DNA from: an uncultured Umboniibacter sp.
GTDB lineage: Bacteria > Pseudomonadota > Gammaproteobacteria > Pseudomonadales > DSM-25080
Assembly (NCBI RefSeq): GCF_947497555.1
Contig: NZ_CANMGY010000001.1
Span: 1 to 64,000 of the forward strand
Reading direction: 5' to 3'
Length of the DNA stretch: 64,000 bases
In this document: piece by piece, positions 1-9,276 of the stretch
Position numbering within the stretch: the stretch's first letter is position 1
How the letters are laid out: every line of letters starts with the position of its first letter
Made by a program: the position numbers and the translations under genes
The notes under the pieces: generated by a model
Seen by the model: the letters and a program-made list of their open reading frames with translations, nothing else
The model's database searches: none
What the model was told of the DNA's origin: nothing

Positions 1-1
1 A

Positions 2-40
2 TCGGATGTCGCCGAAGGCTTTCGAAACCGATTATTTTAA
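2..40 (+). CDS. Possible C-terminal tail of an upstream gene (partial)
   Basis: From base 2 the frame reads SDVAEGFRNRLF and stops at TAA 38-40. It is more GC-rich than the AT-rich DNA that follows and could be the last 12 codons of a gene lying outside the window. Nothing more can be said from 39 bases; it may equally be non-coding. Confidence 0.2.
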   Translation, partial: SDVAEGFRNRLF

Positions 41-51
41 GCGCCTAGAAG

Positions 52-137
52 GTGTCTAGAAAACTCAGGCCTTATCACACTTCTATGGTTCTTAATTTAC
101 CATAAAAAGTGTCTAGAGTTCTCAGGCCTTATCATAC
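52..137. repeat. Pair of 29-bp imperfect direct repeats at the island edge
   Basis: Bases 52-80 and 109-137 match at 25 of 29 positions. Both begin GTGTCTAGA and share CTCAGGCCTTATCA; the starts are 57 bp apart. They sit where base composition shifts from GC-richer to AT-rich, so they may mark a recombination junction. No integrase or recognisable attachment core is visible. 57 bp is also 19 codons, so the repeat could instead be an internal duplication in a coding frame open from base 41. Confidence 0.6.
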
Positions 138-286
138 GAATTGAGCATTATCATGGGTTAGTAACACATACATATAATGGTGTTTGGGATTATATCCTTC
201 ATGAGTGGACTTGTTTTTATAAGCTGCAATCAATTTATGCTTTAGCAAAACATTCTGTTCCACAATACTTCTTCAACAAGAAAGCC

Positions 287-712
287 TTGCAACTTCCAAG
301 GAGAATGAAGGTTTTAGAAAGTATTATTGCTAAACAATCAGAAGAACCTCATAAATCATTTTCATCTCTTGATCTAATGAGTTACATGTATTCAATTAGG
401 TGGTATTTACATCCACAGAAAACAGAGCTTCGAAAAAAGATGGATTTGTATTTATCTTCTTTCGTTTCATCTGGAGAGTTGGAAAATCACGGTGGTAGCT
501 TTGACTTTATAATTACTGGTAAAGCTATTGCTACCTTAGAGCAGTACCAAATTGAGACAGCGAGAGCAAAGTACGCTAAGTCTGCAAACTCTTGGATGCT
601 CATACTTACAGCTATATTGGCTTTCTTCGCTGCTTTCCAATCTGGTTTAATTAAATCACCAGTCTGGATTGACCTTGGTAAAATTTGGGAGTGGTTATCA
701 TCGTACATGTAA
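287..712 (+). CDS. Small hypothetical protein with C-terminal membrane segment
   Basis: Unrecognised 141-residue protein. The N-terminal two thirds are soluble, charged and mostly helical. One hydrophobic segment near residues 103-120 (around WMLILTAILAFFAAF) is followed by a short aromatic tail, suggesting a C-tail-anchored protein. The start is uncertain: TTG at 287 begins this call, and an in-frame ATG at 305 follows AAGGAG with very tight spacing. The same frame is open back to base 41 and encodes plausible protein there with no ATG, so the true 5' end may be longer or lost. AT-rich composition unlike the genes to the right suggests acquired DNA. It lies beside, and points toward, the minus-strand restriction operon. 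Function unknown. Confidence 0.5.
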   Translation: MQLPRRMKVLESIIAKQSEEPHKSFSSLDLMSYMYSIRWYLHPQKTELRKKMDLYLSSFVSSGELENHGGSFDFIITGKAIATLEQYQIETARAKYAKSANSWMLILTAILAFFAAFQSGLIKSPVWIDLGKIWEWLSSYM

Positions 713-868
713 CTGGCCTTTCCCCTGAATTAGCACTACCCCACAATCAGCTCAGCCCTACATAACCAGGGCCAATTAGATGAAAAATCTGTAGCCCATC
801 TACTCGATAATCAACACCTAACAAGCCATAAAACTTGCCTAGTATGCCGAACAAAACATCGCAGATTC

Positions 869-3800
869 CTAAACCGTCCAGCTCTCACTTAACGCCTCAG
901 CCTGCTTTAAACACAACGCGATAGCCTCATCCGCTCTATCCGGTGGGTACTTCCATCTCCGAAGTGCTCTCCGTACTAAATTACGTAGTTTAGCCCTCAC
1001 ACTATCCCTTACCTGCCAGTCAACCGTAGTGCTCTTTTTAAGCTGCGCGGTAACATATTTAGCTAATTCGCGGAGGTTATTGTCGCCGAGCTCTTTTACC
1101 GCTGACTCATTTTTTATCAATGCGCGATAAAATGCGATCTCATCTGGGTTTAGTCCTGACTGCTTTGCAAGCTCAGCGTCATCGGCCATGTCCTTAGCCA
1201 TCTGAATAAGTTCTTCGATGACCTGTGCGGTCTCTATGGCTCGGTTATGGTACTTCCGTAGAGTCTCTAAAATACGATCAGAATATTTTTTTTCCGATAC
1301 CACATCAGTCTTCATACGGGCTTTAATTTCGTCCCGCAATAGCCGTTCGAGTAGGTCGACTGCTAAGTTCTTTTCTTCTAGGTTGGCTACATCTTCAAGG
1401 AACTCAGGTGAGAGTAGCCCTACATTCGGCTTTTCGAGTCCTACTAAGCTAAATATGTCATCCACGCCTTCGGCAACTATGGCGTTATCGATAATTTGTT
1501 TAAGCGCAGAATTCTTCTCTTCGTCAGTGCGGCGCTTATCTACAGAGGTAAACTTCGTAATCGCGTTCTTAACCGCATCGAAGAAAGCAATCTCAGTGCC
1601 CAGAGCCTTGGCCTCGTCCATGGTGCTACTGAGAGTATAGGCGGTGCGAATCTTAGCCATAATATCGAGGAAGCGTTTCTTACCATCAAGTTCACCGGAT
1701 CCGGAGTTTTGCAGCCCTAATATATGATTCATTACCCCTGGCAGCAGATGCAAGGCATTGGTCTTGTATGCACTGTAATCACAGCCATGCATTAAACCGC
1801 GTAGCTTATCAATATTCTCGAGCAGGATAGCGAAGGCTTCGGCGGTATCAATCGTAGGCTTTCCCTTCCCCTGTGAGCTGGTATAGGTTTTGAGAGCGGC
1901 TTTCAGCTCATTCGCAATACCGATGTAGTCAACTACTAGGCCGCCGGGTTTGTCTTTAAAGACACGGTTAACACGGGCGATCGCCTGCATTAGGTTATGC
2001 CCCTTCATGGGCTTATCGATATACATCGTGTGACAATTAGGCGCATCAAAACCGGTTAGCCACATATCCCGTACGATAACTAATTGCAGTGGATCATTGA
2101 CATCTTTGAAGCGCTTTTCGAACAGCTTTTTGGTGTCTTTGTTATAAATGTGTGGCTGAAGCTTCTGCTTATCGGAGGCGGAGCCCGTCATCACAACCTT
2201 AATCGCGCCCTTAGTTGGATCAGGATCATCCCAGTCTGGGCGGACAGTCGTAATTGCATTGTAGAGGTCAACACAGATTTCACGGCTCATACCAACAATC
2301 ATCGCCTTACCCGGCATAGTGCTAATCCGAGCTTCGAAATGGGCCACCAGGTCCTGCGCTACCTGTGCCACACGAGGCTCACTGCCTACTAACTTCTCTA
2401 ATGCAGCCCATTGAGACTTCGTTTTTTCTCGTTCAGCAACGTCCTCTTCATCTTCAATTACCTCTTCAACTTCATCGTTGAGGCTCTCGATAGCTGCCGC
2501 GTTAATATCGAGTTTCGCGAGTCGGGATTCATAGTAAATGGGAACGGTGGCTCCATCCTCAACCGCATCTTGAATATCGTAGATAGAGACATAATCACCA
2601 AAAACGGCGCGCGTATCTTTATCCGCTGAATCGATAGGGGTACCGGTAAAACCAATAAAACTGGCCTGCGGGAGTGCATCTCGCATGTGCTTCGAGTAAC
2701 CGAACGTATACTTTCCCGTTTTCTGATTAAACTTTGCCTTGTCGCCATACTGACTGCGATGCGCCTCATCACTGACCACCACTATGTTATGGCGAGCGCT
2801 TAGGACTGGGTGAGCCGTTTCTTCAGCTAATAACGCAAATTTTTGTACCGTGGTGAAGACAATGCCGCCGGACTGTCTAGACGCTAGAATATCGCGAAGA
2901 TCATCACGATCACTGGCTTGCACCGGCGTTTGCTTCAGGGTCTCAGCTGCCATTCCAAAAGTATTATATAGCTGCCCATCTAGATCGTTACGGTCCGTGA
3001 CCACGACGATGGTTGGGTTGTTCATTTCAGGCTGCGCGAGCAACTTTGCTGCATAGCACACCATTGATATTGATTTACCGGAGCCCTGGGTATGCCATAC
3101 CACTCCCGCTTTACCTGAGCCGGGTTCGACGTTGTTCGCCCAGTTTGCTCTGGGTTCATTAACCTCATGGTTCGACGAAGCAATAACCGTTGCTTTGACC
3201 GCTTCGCGCACTGCATGAAACTGGTGGTAGCTAGCAATTTTCTTAATTATCGTATCGCCGTCTTGCTCGAAAAGGATAAAGTGGCGAATGTAATCTAAGA
3301 ACAACGAGGGCTTAAAGAAGCCCTTGACCAACGTTTCTAGAAAGTACTCAAACTGCGGTTTATCATGTTCGTCATCAACCACACGCCATGGAACGAATCT
3401 TTCTTTATTTGCAGTTAACGAACCAACGCGCGCGTTAAGCCCATCACTAATGACTAGCGCTTGGTTAAAGATGAAAAGATCGCTAATTTCATCTTTGTAG
3501 GTTTGCAACTGCTGGTAGGCTGACCAAATATCTGCGTTATTGTCGGCAGGGTTCTTTAGCTCCAACACAGCCATAGGTAGGCCATTGATGAAGACAATCA
3601 CATCGGGCCGGCGGTTACCCTTGCTTCCGGTAATGGTGTATTGGTTTACGACTAGAAACTGGTTGTTGCTGGTATTGGCAAAGTCGATGAGCTGAACATA
3701 GCTCGTTTTACTTTCACCCTTATCTTTGTACTCAACCTTTACACCTTCGATCAACAGTTGATGAAAAGCTTTGTTGTTTTTAATAAGAATAGGGGTTTCG

Positions 3801-4024
3801 GCTTTAGTAACCTGGATTGCGACTTGCTCTAACGTAGCCAACGGGATTTTAGGGTTAATTATCTGCAAGCTACTAAGCAACCGATCGTGCAACACGATTT
3901 GGCGGTAATCGGCACGTTCTGGCGCTTCGCTGTCGGGCGCGATGTCGTAACCGCAGATGTAGTCGTAGCCGGTGGTTTTAAACCAATCGAGGCAAAGTTG
4001 TTCTAGTTGGTCTTCGGTGATCAT
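869..4024 (-). CDS. hsdR: Type I restriction endonuclease subunit R (HsdR)
   Basis: ATP-driven translocase and nuclease subunit of a type I restriction-modification complex; it cuts unmodified DNA far from the recognition site. The 1051-residue length is normal for HsdR. The N-terminal PD-(D/E)XK nuclease is visible as PDVIVF (D141) and LELK (E155, K157). The SF2 motor follows: Walker A HTQGSGKS near residue 311, DEAH box VVSDEAH near 419, GFTGTP motif near 455, then the second RecA lobe and a helical C-terminus that binds the methyltransferase core. Its ATG overlaps the stop of the SIR2-like gene by 4 bases, so it is the last gene of the hsd transcription unit. No defect seen. The 156 bases after it (713-868) contain nothing recognised. 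Confidence 0.96.
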   Translation of the reverse strand: MITEDQLEQLCLDWFKTTGYDYICGYDIAPDSEAPERADYRQIVLHDRLLSSLQIINPKIPLATLEQVAIQVTKAETPILIKNNKAFHQLLIEGVKVEYKDKGESKTSYVQLIDFANTSNNQFLVVNQYTITGSKGNRRPDVIVFINGLPMAVLELKNPADNNADIWSAYQQLQTYKDEISDLFIFNQALVISDGLNARVGSLTANKERFVPWRVVDDEHDKPQFEYFLETLVKGFFKPSLFLDYIRHFILFEQDGDTIIKKIASYHQFHAVREAVKATVIASSNHEVNEPRANWANNVEPGSGKAGVVWHTQGSGKSISMVCYAAKLLAQPEMNNPTIVVVTDRNDLDGQLYNTFGMAAETLKQTPVQASDRDDLRDILASRQSGGIVFTTVQKFALLAEETAHPVLSARHNIVVVSDEAHRSQYGDKAKFNQKTGKYTFGYSKHMRDALPQASFIGFTGTPIDSADKDTRAVFGDYVSIYDIQDAVEDGATVPIYYESRLAKLDINAAAIESLNDEVEEVIEDEEDVAEREKTKSQWAALEKLVGSEPRVAQVAQDLVAHFEARISTMPGKAMIVGMSREICVDLYNAITTVRPDWDDPDPTKGAIKVVMTGSASDKQKLQPHIYNKDTKKLFEKRFKDVNDPLQLVIVRDMWLTGFDAPNCHTMYIDKPMKGHNLMQAIARVNRVFKDKPGGLVVDYIGIANELKAALKTYTSSQGKGKPTIDTAEAFAILLENIDKLRGLMHGCDYSAYKTNALHLLPGVMNHILGLQNSGSGELDGKKRFLDIMAKIRTAYTLSSTMDEAKALGTEIAFFDAVKNAITKFTSVDKRRTDEEKNSALKQIIDNAIVAEGVDDIFSLVGLEKPNVGLLSPEFLEDVANLEEKNLAVDLLERLLRDEIKARMKTDVVSEKKYSDRILETLRKYHNRAIETAQVIEELIQMAKDMADDAELAKQSGLNPDEIAFYRALIKNESAVKELGDNNLRELAKYVTAQLKKSTTVDWQVRDSVRAKLRNLVRRALRRWKYPPDRADEAIALCLKQAEALSESWTV

Positions 4025-5091
4025 GTTTTTTCTCCAGCTAGCTGCTGAACATCATCTGCAATAGCCTTATCTTGCTTCTTTTTTTCTCCTTTATAGTCTT
4101 TGGTGGGGTTGTTCCAGCAGCCTTCACTGTGGGCATCAAAGAACACCAGATCATCTAATGTCAAGTGTTCTAGCTTCATCTCTATATTTCCACAAAGTAC
4201 TTGATCATCACCGTAAATTGCTACGGCAATCTTTTTTACGGAGGATTTGGCTACTTGTTCGATAATGTGTTCGTCTTGATCTCCAAAACTCCAACCATAA
4301 ATAACCAATGTATCCTCAAGAGAAGGCAATACTTCAAAGAAAACGCGCTCAAAATAGTTACAGCTCGATATAGCATCCCTTTTATTTTCCTTCGTTCCTT
4401 CACAAACAAATGCTGGAGCTAAACTATTTCTTTCCCATTTATCTAAGATCGACTCTAAAAGATTACTATCCGTACCTGCTTGAATTTTTCTTTCTCCAGA
4501 AAACCCTTCACGGCGTAAAACGAGATTTCCATGTGGGTAAAAATACAAGGTTGATCCAACTGCTTTGCCATAGGGAGCCTTCACTGTTCGCCAGTCAGGC
4601 CTGAACTCTGAATTTAGAAAACAATCCTTAAACCAATTTCCCAAGTGGCGATTGCCGTATTGAGCCGCCCAGTAAACAATCAAGTCATAATTTAAAGAAA
4701 TGACGTAATCAAACTCCTGCATGAACTTAAATATGTGTTCCAAGTGCTCGCGCGCATCATCATAGCTAACATGGGTATATCTAACTGTTGAAATCAAAGC
4801 TTTTCGGACTTTTTCATAGGCATTCTCAACTTCGCCGCTCGGAATTCCTAATGCCTCATTAACCAACTTAGCTTGCCATAAACGGCGCAAGACATGCTCA
4901 AAATCATTAACAAAAAACTTATCAAACACAGCCTGAACATCAGTTGTCAAATACCCAAGTTCAACAGCCTTGTCATATAGTGACTGATAGTTAAAACAAT
5001 CATTAACAGCGATACTTGCACCGTTCCCTAATAGTAGACTGCCTTTATGATAATTTTCTTTGATGTCATTCCATTGGTTTATTTCAGCCAT
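4021..5091 (-). CDS. SIR2-like DUF4917 family protein embedded in the hsd operon
   Basis: About 356 residues, counting from ATG at 5091 (MAEINQW), which follows GGAAG inside the hsdS tail; an ATG at 5118 would give nine more residues. The pattern resembles SIR2-like NAD-binding enzymes: LLLGNGAS near residue 20, NYDLIVYW near 134 (N-x-D), FYPHGN near 185 (His-Gly) and GWSFGDQDEH near 266. In defence systems such folds hydrolyse NAD+ to stop infected cells; whether this one does is inference. It is clearly not an Hsd subunit, yet it overlaps the end of hsdS and shares ATGA with hsdR, so it must be co-expressed. The family is usually annotated DUF4917 of unknown function. Confidence 0.75.
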   Translation of the reverse strand: MAEINQWNDIKENYHKGSLLLGNGASIAVNDCFNYQSLYDKAVELGYLTTDVQAVFDKFFVNDFEHVLRRLWQAKLVNEALGIPSGEVENAYEKVRKALISTVRYTHVSYDDAREHLEHIFKFMQEFDYVISLNYDLIVYWAAQYGNRHLGNWFKDCFLNSEFRPDWRTVKAPYGKAVGSTLYFYPHGNLVLRREGFSGERKIQAGTDSNLLESILDKWERNSLAPAFVCEGTKENKRDAISSCNYFERVFFEVLPSLEDTLVIYGWSFGDQDEHIIEQVAKSSVKKIAVAIYGDDQVLCGNIEMKLEHLTLDDLVFFDAHSEGCWNNPTKDYKGEKKKQDKAIADDVQQLAGEKT

Positions 5092-6496
5092 GTAAAACTT
5101 CCTTGTCTTCATTACCAATCGCTAAATCACCAGAAAGTAGTTTCGGCAGCAAAGCATCCCGTAGTTCCACAAGAGTTTTATTCTCGTTGCTAGACATCTT
5201 CTGGAGATATGGCATCGCAAAATCATAAAAGTGTTTGTTCAATTCGACAGACGGAACAACAACCAGCTCTTTTCCCAAGAAGACTTTCGTCTGGAAGTTA
5301 CTAATTCCTGTACTCGTATTTTGATAGAGCCAAGTTTTTCCTTCGTCATAAATTTTTTGCAGATGAAGGCCGAGGATTAACCCTACTTCAGACTCTACTG
5401 GTCTAAAGAGCCTACAAAAACTGGCTGGTTCTAAGTCAGCATTCAGTCTGCTAATAATCTCTTGCGTTAAATATAAAGAGCGCCCTGTAGGCTGCGTTGG
5501 ACTACCTCCCGAGACCTCAATAACAATATCACCTGCTTCCAGCTTTCTTGTTGCTAATTTCTTTGCCGTAACATATCGAGTTGGGACTCTGTCATCCGAA
5601 CCAGCATGAACATTAGGCAAATCTGTACCACGTAAGATCTTTACTTTCTCGGTATGTTTTTCATCGGGCTCTTCTTTACCCCAGTCCCCTCCAATAGTTT
5701 TAGATAGTAGCTCACCGAACGGCTTTGCTGCCCACCCCTCCGGTATCTCACCCAACTCCGAATCAACCAACGCATCAGGAAACTGCGCAGCGGTTGCTTT
5801 AAGCTCTTCTTGTTGCTCTGGGCTAAGTTGATCTAGTTCGGCGAGTGACTTGCCGCTGATGGCAGCCATTGCAGCGCGCTCGGGGTCTTGGCCCGCTTGT
5901 TTGGCGGCGATTTTGGCGCGGGTGGGCTCGAAATCGACAAACCAGCTTTTAAAGATGGCTTGGGCGATGTGTTCGAGGGTTTGGTTGGTTTGGCGGTTGA
6001 GCTCGATTTTGTCGTCTATCTTTTTTAAGAACGCACCAATTTCTTTTCTTTTCTCTTTATCAGGAAAACTATACTCGAATTCAACAAGAGACTGCCAAGG
6101 AACCCTCTGCCGCCCAGACGTTCCTTCCATTCGTGCTTGAGCATAACTTCTGAACTCCGGTAGGCGTGCCAAGTAGTAGACATAATCTTCATCATAATCT
6201 GGTTCTTTAGCTGCCATCACTATGAATTCAGTAGAGCCACTTGCAGCCACACCTTCTGGCAAACCAGATACTTTTGCTGTTTTCCCATTTTCTAGACATG
6301 GAGTTATTCTTGCAAAAAGTGTATCTCCATTTACAAATTTTGAGCCACTCCCCTTAAACTCTCGCTCACCTATTTCGCTAATATCCCGGCTATCAACTGG
6401 CAGCGCAGCCATGTCAACAAATGGTGCAATTTCACCTTTTTTAACGACCCGTTTGGGATTAAAGTCAACTATGTCAGTTATTTTAATATCAGACAT
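5084..6496 (-). CDS. hsdS: Type I restriction system specificity subunit S (HsdS)
   Basis: DNA-recognition subunit that sets the target of both methylation and cleavage. The 470 residues hold the usual two target-recognition domains: TRD1 about residues 1-150 and TRD2 about 250-440. A central conserved helix near residues 155-195 carries KEIGAFLKKIDDKIELNRQ followed by FKSWFVDFEP, typical of HsdS spacers; a second, weaker copy lies near the C-terminus. Its start overlaps the end of hsdM by 8 bases and its stop lies inside the SIR2-like gene start, giving tight translational coupling. The recognition sequence cannot be read from the protein. There are no inverted TRD copies nearby that would suggest phase-variable shuffling. 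Confidence 0.95.
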   Translation of the reverse strand: MSDIKITDIVDFNPKRVVKKGEIAPFVDMAALPVDSRDISEIGEREFKGSGSKFVNGDTLFARITPCLENGKTAKVSGLPEGVAASGSTEFIVMAAKEPDYDEDYVYYLARLPEFRSYAQARMEGTSGRQRVPWQSLVEFEYSFPDKEKRKEIGAFLKKIDDKIELNRQTNQTLEHIAQAIFKSWFVDFEPTRAKIAAKQAGQDPERAAMAAISGKSLAELDQLSPEQQEELKATAAQFPDALVDSELGEIPEGWAAKPFGELLSKTIGGDWGKEEPDEKHTEKVKILRGTDLPNVHAGSDDRVPTRYVTAKKLATRKLEAGDIVIEVSGGSPTQPTGRSLYLTQEIISRLNADLEPASFCRLFRPVESEVGLILGLHLQKIYDEGKTWLYQNTSTGISNFQTKVFLGKELVVVPSVELNKHFYDFAMPYLQKMSSNENKTLVELRDALLPKLLSGDLAIGNEDKEVLHG

Positions 6497-8180
6497 CGAA
6501 ACCCAACCCCGCCAAGTTCTTTTTAATCTCGGTTTCTAAACGATCCGATTCTTCAAACTGAGTCTTTAGCTGGTTGGTTAACCGTGCCATCTTCTCAGCA
6601 AAGGGCTCGCCATCGTCTTCTTCGGCGGCTGCGCCTACATAACGGCCCGGGGTGAGCACGTAGTCGTGCTTTTGCAGCTGTTCTAATTCAGCACTCTTAC
6701 AGAATCCCGCAACGTCTTCGTATGGTTTTTCATCAGAGCCGCCTGTTTGCCAGTTATGAAAAGTTTCGGTGACTTGGTTTAAGTCATCTGGAGTGAAGTC
6801 GCGTAGCACACGGTCTTTCATGTAACCGAGGTTACGAGCGTCGATAAAGAGTATCTCGCCCTTGCGATTACGGAATTTTCGCCCTGCAGCACTTGCTCGC
6901 TCGCCCTTATTTTTTGTTAAAAACCAGATACAGGCGGGTATCTGTGTATTGGTAAACAACTGACCGGGTAAGGCGACCATACATTCGACCAAGTCTTCTT
7001 CGATGAGTTTTTGACGAATTGCGCCTTCGTTATTGGTGTTAGAACTCATTGAGCCATTCGCCAACAACAAACCTAAGCTGCCATTGGGTGCTGTGTGGTG
7101 CAGCATGTGCTGTAGCCACGCAAAGTTGGCGTTGCCTGACGGTGGGCGGCCATATTGCCAGCGTGGATCGTCGTCGCTGACGCCTGCGTCCCACTCTTTC
7201 ATGTTGAAGGGCGGGTTCGCCATGACAAAGTCGGCGCGCAGATCGGGATGCTGGTCGTTGGTATAGGTACTGGCGGGCTCTTTACCAAAGTTAAAGTCGA
7301 TGCCTCGAATCGCCATATTCATAGCTGCTAGCTGCCATGTAGTATGGTTGTACTCTTGCCCATAGATACTTACCTCGCCAATCTTACCTTGGTGCTCGCT
7401 GATAAAGTGCTCAGACTGTACAAAGAAGCCTCCACTACCCATGGCTGGGTCGTACACTCGCCCTTTAAAGGGTTCTAGCATCTGTACTATTAGGCTTACG
7501 ATTGATTTGGGGGTATAGAACTGACCACCCTTTTTACCCTCGGCTAGCGCAAACTCGCCCAGCATGTATTCATATACATGGCCCAGAATGTCTTTTGAGT
7601 TAAGCGATGCATGGTTAAAGGGTATGGTGGCGATGAGATCGATCAACTCCCCCAATTTGGCTTGGTCTATTTGCAGGCGAGTGTATTGCTTGTTTAACAC
7701 GCCCTTAAGCTTCGGGTTGTCGGCTTCGATGGCTTCGAGTGCATTGTCAATTAGGTGCCCAACCGAGCTGACTTTGATAGTTTGGCCAGCGCCAATGGGC
7801 AGATCAGCGCCACCAATTACGGTTTTGTTGTTATCTTGCAGAAATTTCCAGCGTGCTTGATGCGGCACCCAGAATGTATTGGTTTCTAGGTAGTAGTCGC
7901 GCACCTCTAGTTCGGCGGCAATTTCGGCTAGGTATTCTGGGTCGTTGTGGCCACCAAAGTCTTCTGCGTCTAGATAGTATTCGTGGGAGCTGTCTTTAAG
8001 CTGGGCTTCGAGCTGCGCTTTGCGAATATCAAAGGCGTCTGAGACGTATTTTAGAAAGACTAGGCCTAGTACGGTGTGTTTGTATTGCGCGGCATCGAGG
8101 GTTGAGCGCAGCTTATCGGCGGCGTTCCAAAGCTTCTTTTCAAGATCGCTTAGGTATTGTTGTTCGTCGGTGGCTACCAT
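6489..8180 (-). CDS. hsdM: Type I modification methyltransferase subunit M (HsdM)
   Basis: N6-adenine methyltransferase that with HsdS protects host DNA and forms the core to which HsdR binds. 563 residues: an N-terminal helical HsdM domain (about 1-140), then the catalytic domain with GGQFYTP near residue 218, the SAM-binding motif DPAMGSGG near 244 and the catalytic motif NPPF at 322-325. This is the order expected of gamma-class N6 methyltransferases. The ATG at 8180 is 67 bases after the DUF5655-type gene. It overlaps hsdS by 8 bases, so hsdM-hsdS-(SIR2-like)-hsdR form one run. Confidence 0.96.
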   Translation of the reverse strand: MVATDEQQYLSDLEKKLWNAADKLRSTLDAAQYKHTVLGLVFLKYVSDAFDIRKAQLEAQLKDSSHEYYLDAEDFGGHNDPEYLAEIAAELEVRDYYLETNTFWVPHQARWKFLQDNNKTVIGGADLPIGAGQTIKVSSVGHLIDNALEAIEADNPKLKGVLNKQYTRLQIDQAKLGELIDLIATIPFNHASLNSKDILGHVYEYMLGEFALAEGKKGGQFYTPKSIVSLIVQMLEPFKGRVYDPAMGSGGFFVQSEHFISEHQGKIGEVSIYGQEYNHTTWQLAAMNMAIRGIDFNFGKEPASTYTNDQHPDLRADFVMANPPFNMKEWDAGVSDDDPRWQYGRPPSGNANFAWLQHMLHHTAPNGSLGLLLANGSMSSNTNNEGAIRQKLIEEDLVECMVALPGQLFTNTQIPACIWFLTKNKGERASAAGRKFRNRKGEILFIDARNLGYMKDRVLRDFTPDDLNQVTETFHNWQTGGSDEKPYEDVAGFCKSAELEQLQKHDYVLTPGRYVGAAAEEDDGEPFAEKMARLTNQLKTQFEESDRLETEIKKNLAGLGFDV

Positions 8181-8247
8181 CTTTAAATTCCTATTCTGTT
8201 AGTCGTCGCAGACATTTTTGGCTTGCTGCAACGGAACTTGGCTTTCG

Positions 8248-9204
8248 CTAATCGAAAGACTTATATTTTTGATCAAATATATTCATTATGTCTTCAAGTT
8301 GGTTTGGGGCTTTAAAATCAACCTGATAAACACTGCCTTTATCTCCAGACTTCCAAGTCCAAGATCGCTCGTTTAATAGTTGCTTTGGGTCGTCAGCGTT
8401 AAAAAATCCCTTCGAGGTTGAGCCATCACTCTTTAAGTTCCCTCGCAAGAACTCCAGATTCAAGTATGATTTTCTAAAGTGAACGAATGAAACGGTTTTT
8501 GAGCCACGCTTCACGGCGACATAACTGGCTGTCGCATGTAAGTCGATGTCACCATATTCTTCAATCTGATCTAACAATGCCTGCCATAAGGGTAAGGTGC
8601 TAGCTGATAGTTTACTGAGATGTTCATCCAGCTCATGCACCTTCACCTCTGAAGAGACTTCGGAAATGGTTGATTTGGACCCGATAGGCGAAAGACTACT
8701 GATGCTTTCTTTGGAACTTGCGGAGATAGATTCCAAACCAATAATGCCGCCTTCGTAGCGTTTGATTTCATAAAGTTCGAAGGGAACATCTTTAAAATTA
8801 ACACTGTTACGCTGGTAGGCGTTGAATGAGGGGGAGATAAAGATGACTCGAGTTGAGGACCAATCAACATCCTTTTTCTTAAGCGAGTCAGTCATTCGTT
8901 CGTTGTAGTCCAAAATGAACTCAGCCTTATTATTAAGCATTACCGAAAGATAAGAGTACCCCTGATCAACAACGGAATAGCTACTACCTTTCTTGTACTC
9001 AATTATCACAAAGGATTTGTTTGCTGGATCATAGGCGAGCGTATCTAAACGAAATGATCCTATGGAATACTCCGATGCCACAAACTCAAGGTCAAATAAA
9101 GACTGTAAGTTACTCTCTACGAGCTGCTGTATCTCCTGCTCCAACTTGAATGGTTCTGAGGATATTGGCTCGAGTTGACCGCTATTTATACTGTATAAAT
9201 CCAT
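8248..9204 (-). CDS. DUF5655-type protein with PD-(D/E)XK-like N-terminal domain
   Basis: 318 residues. The N-terminal half carries FRLDTLAYD followed by FVIIEYKKG, a D-(x)n-E-x-K arrangement typical of the restriction-endonuclease-like fold, near residues 52-75. The C-terminal part (about 200-318) resembles the DUF5655 domain found in proteins near restriction systems. It may be a nuclease or an accessory DNA-binding factor; activity is inferred only from the motif. It lies 72 bases after the EVE-HNH gene and 67 before hsdM on the same strand, so it bridges the two defence modules. No start ambiguity seen. Confidence 0.7.
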   Translation of the reverse strand: MDLYSINSGQLEPISSEPFKLEQEIQQLVESNLQSLFDLEFVASEYSIGSFRLDTLAYDPANKSFVIIEYKKGSSYSVVDQGYSYLSVMLNNKAEFILDYNERMTDSLKKKDVDWSSTRVIFISPSFNAYQRNSVNFKDVPFELYEIKRYEGGIIGLESISASSKESISSLSPIGSKSTISEVSSEVKVHELDEHLSKLSASTLPLWQALLDQIEEYGDIDLHATASYVAVKRGSKTVSFVHFRKSYLNLEFLRGNLKSDGSTSKGFFNADDPKQLLNERSWTWKSGDKGSVYQVDFKAPNQLEDIMNIFDQKYKSFD

Positions 9205-9276
9205 GAACGTTTCTTACCTTCTAATTCAGTTCAGCTGACACCAATGATCCGCTAGTTTTACCAGATATCCGAATAG

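Noticed and set aside
2-137. Integron attachment site at the left edge
   Set aside because: The repeats lack the GTTRRRY/RYYYAAC core and no integrase gene is present.
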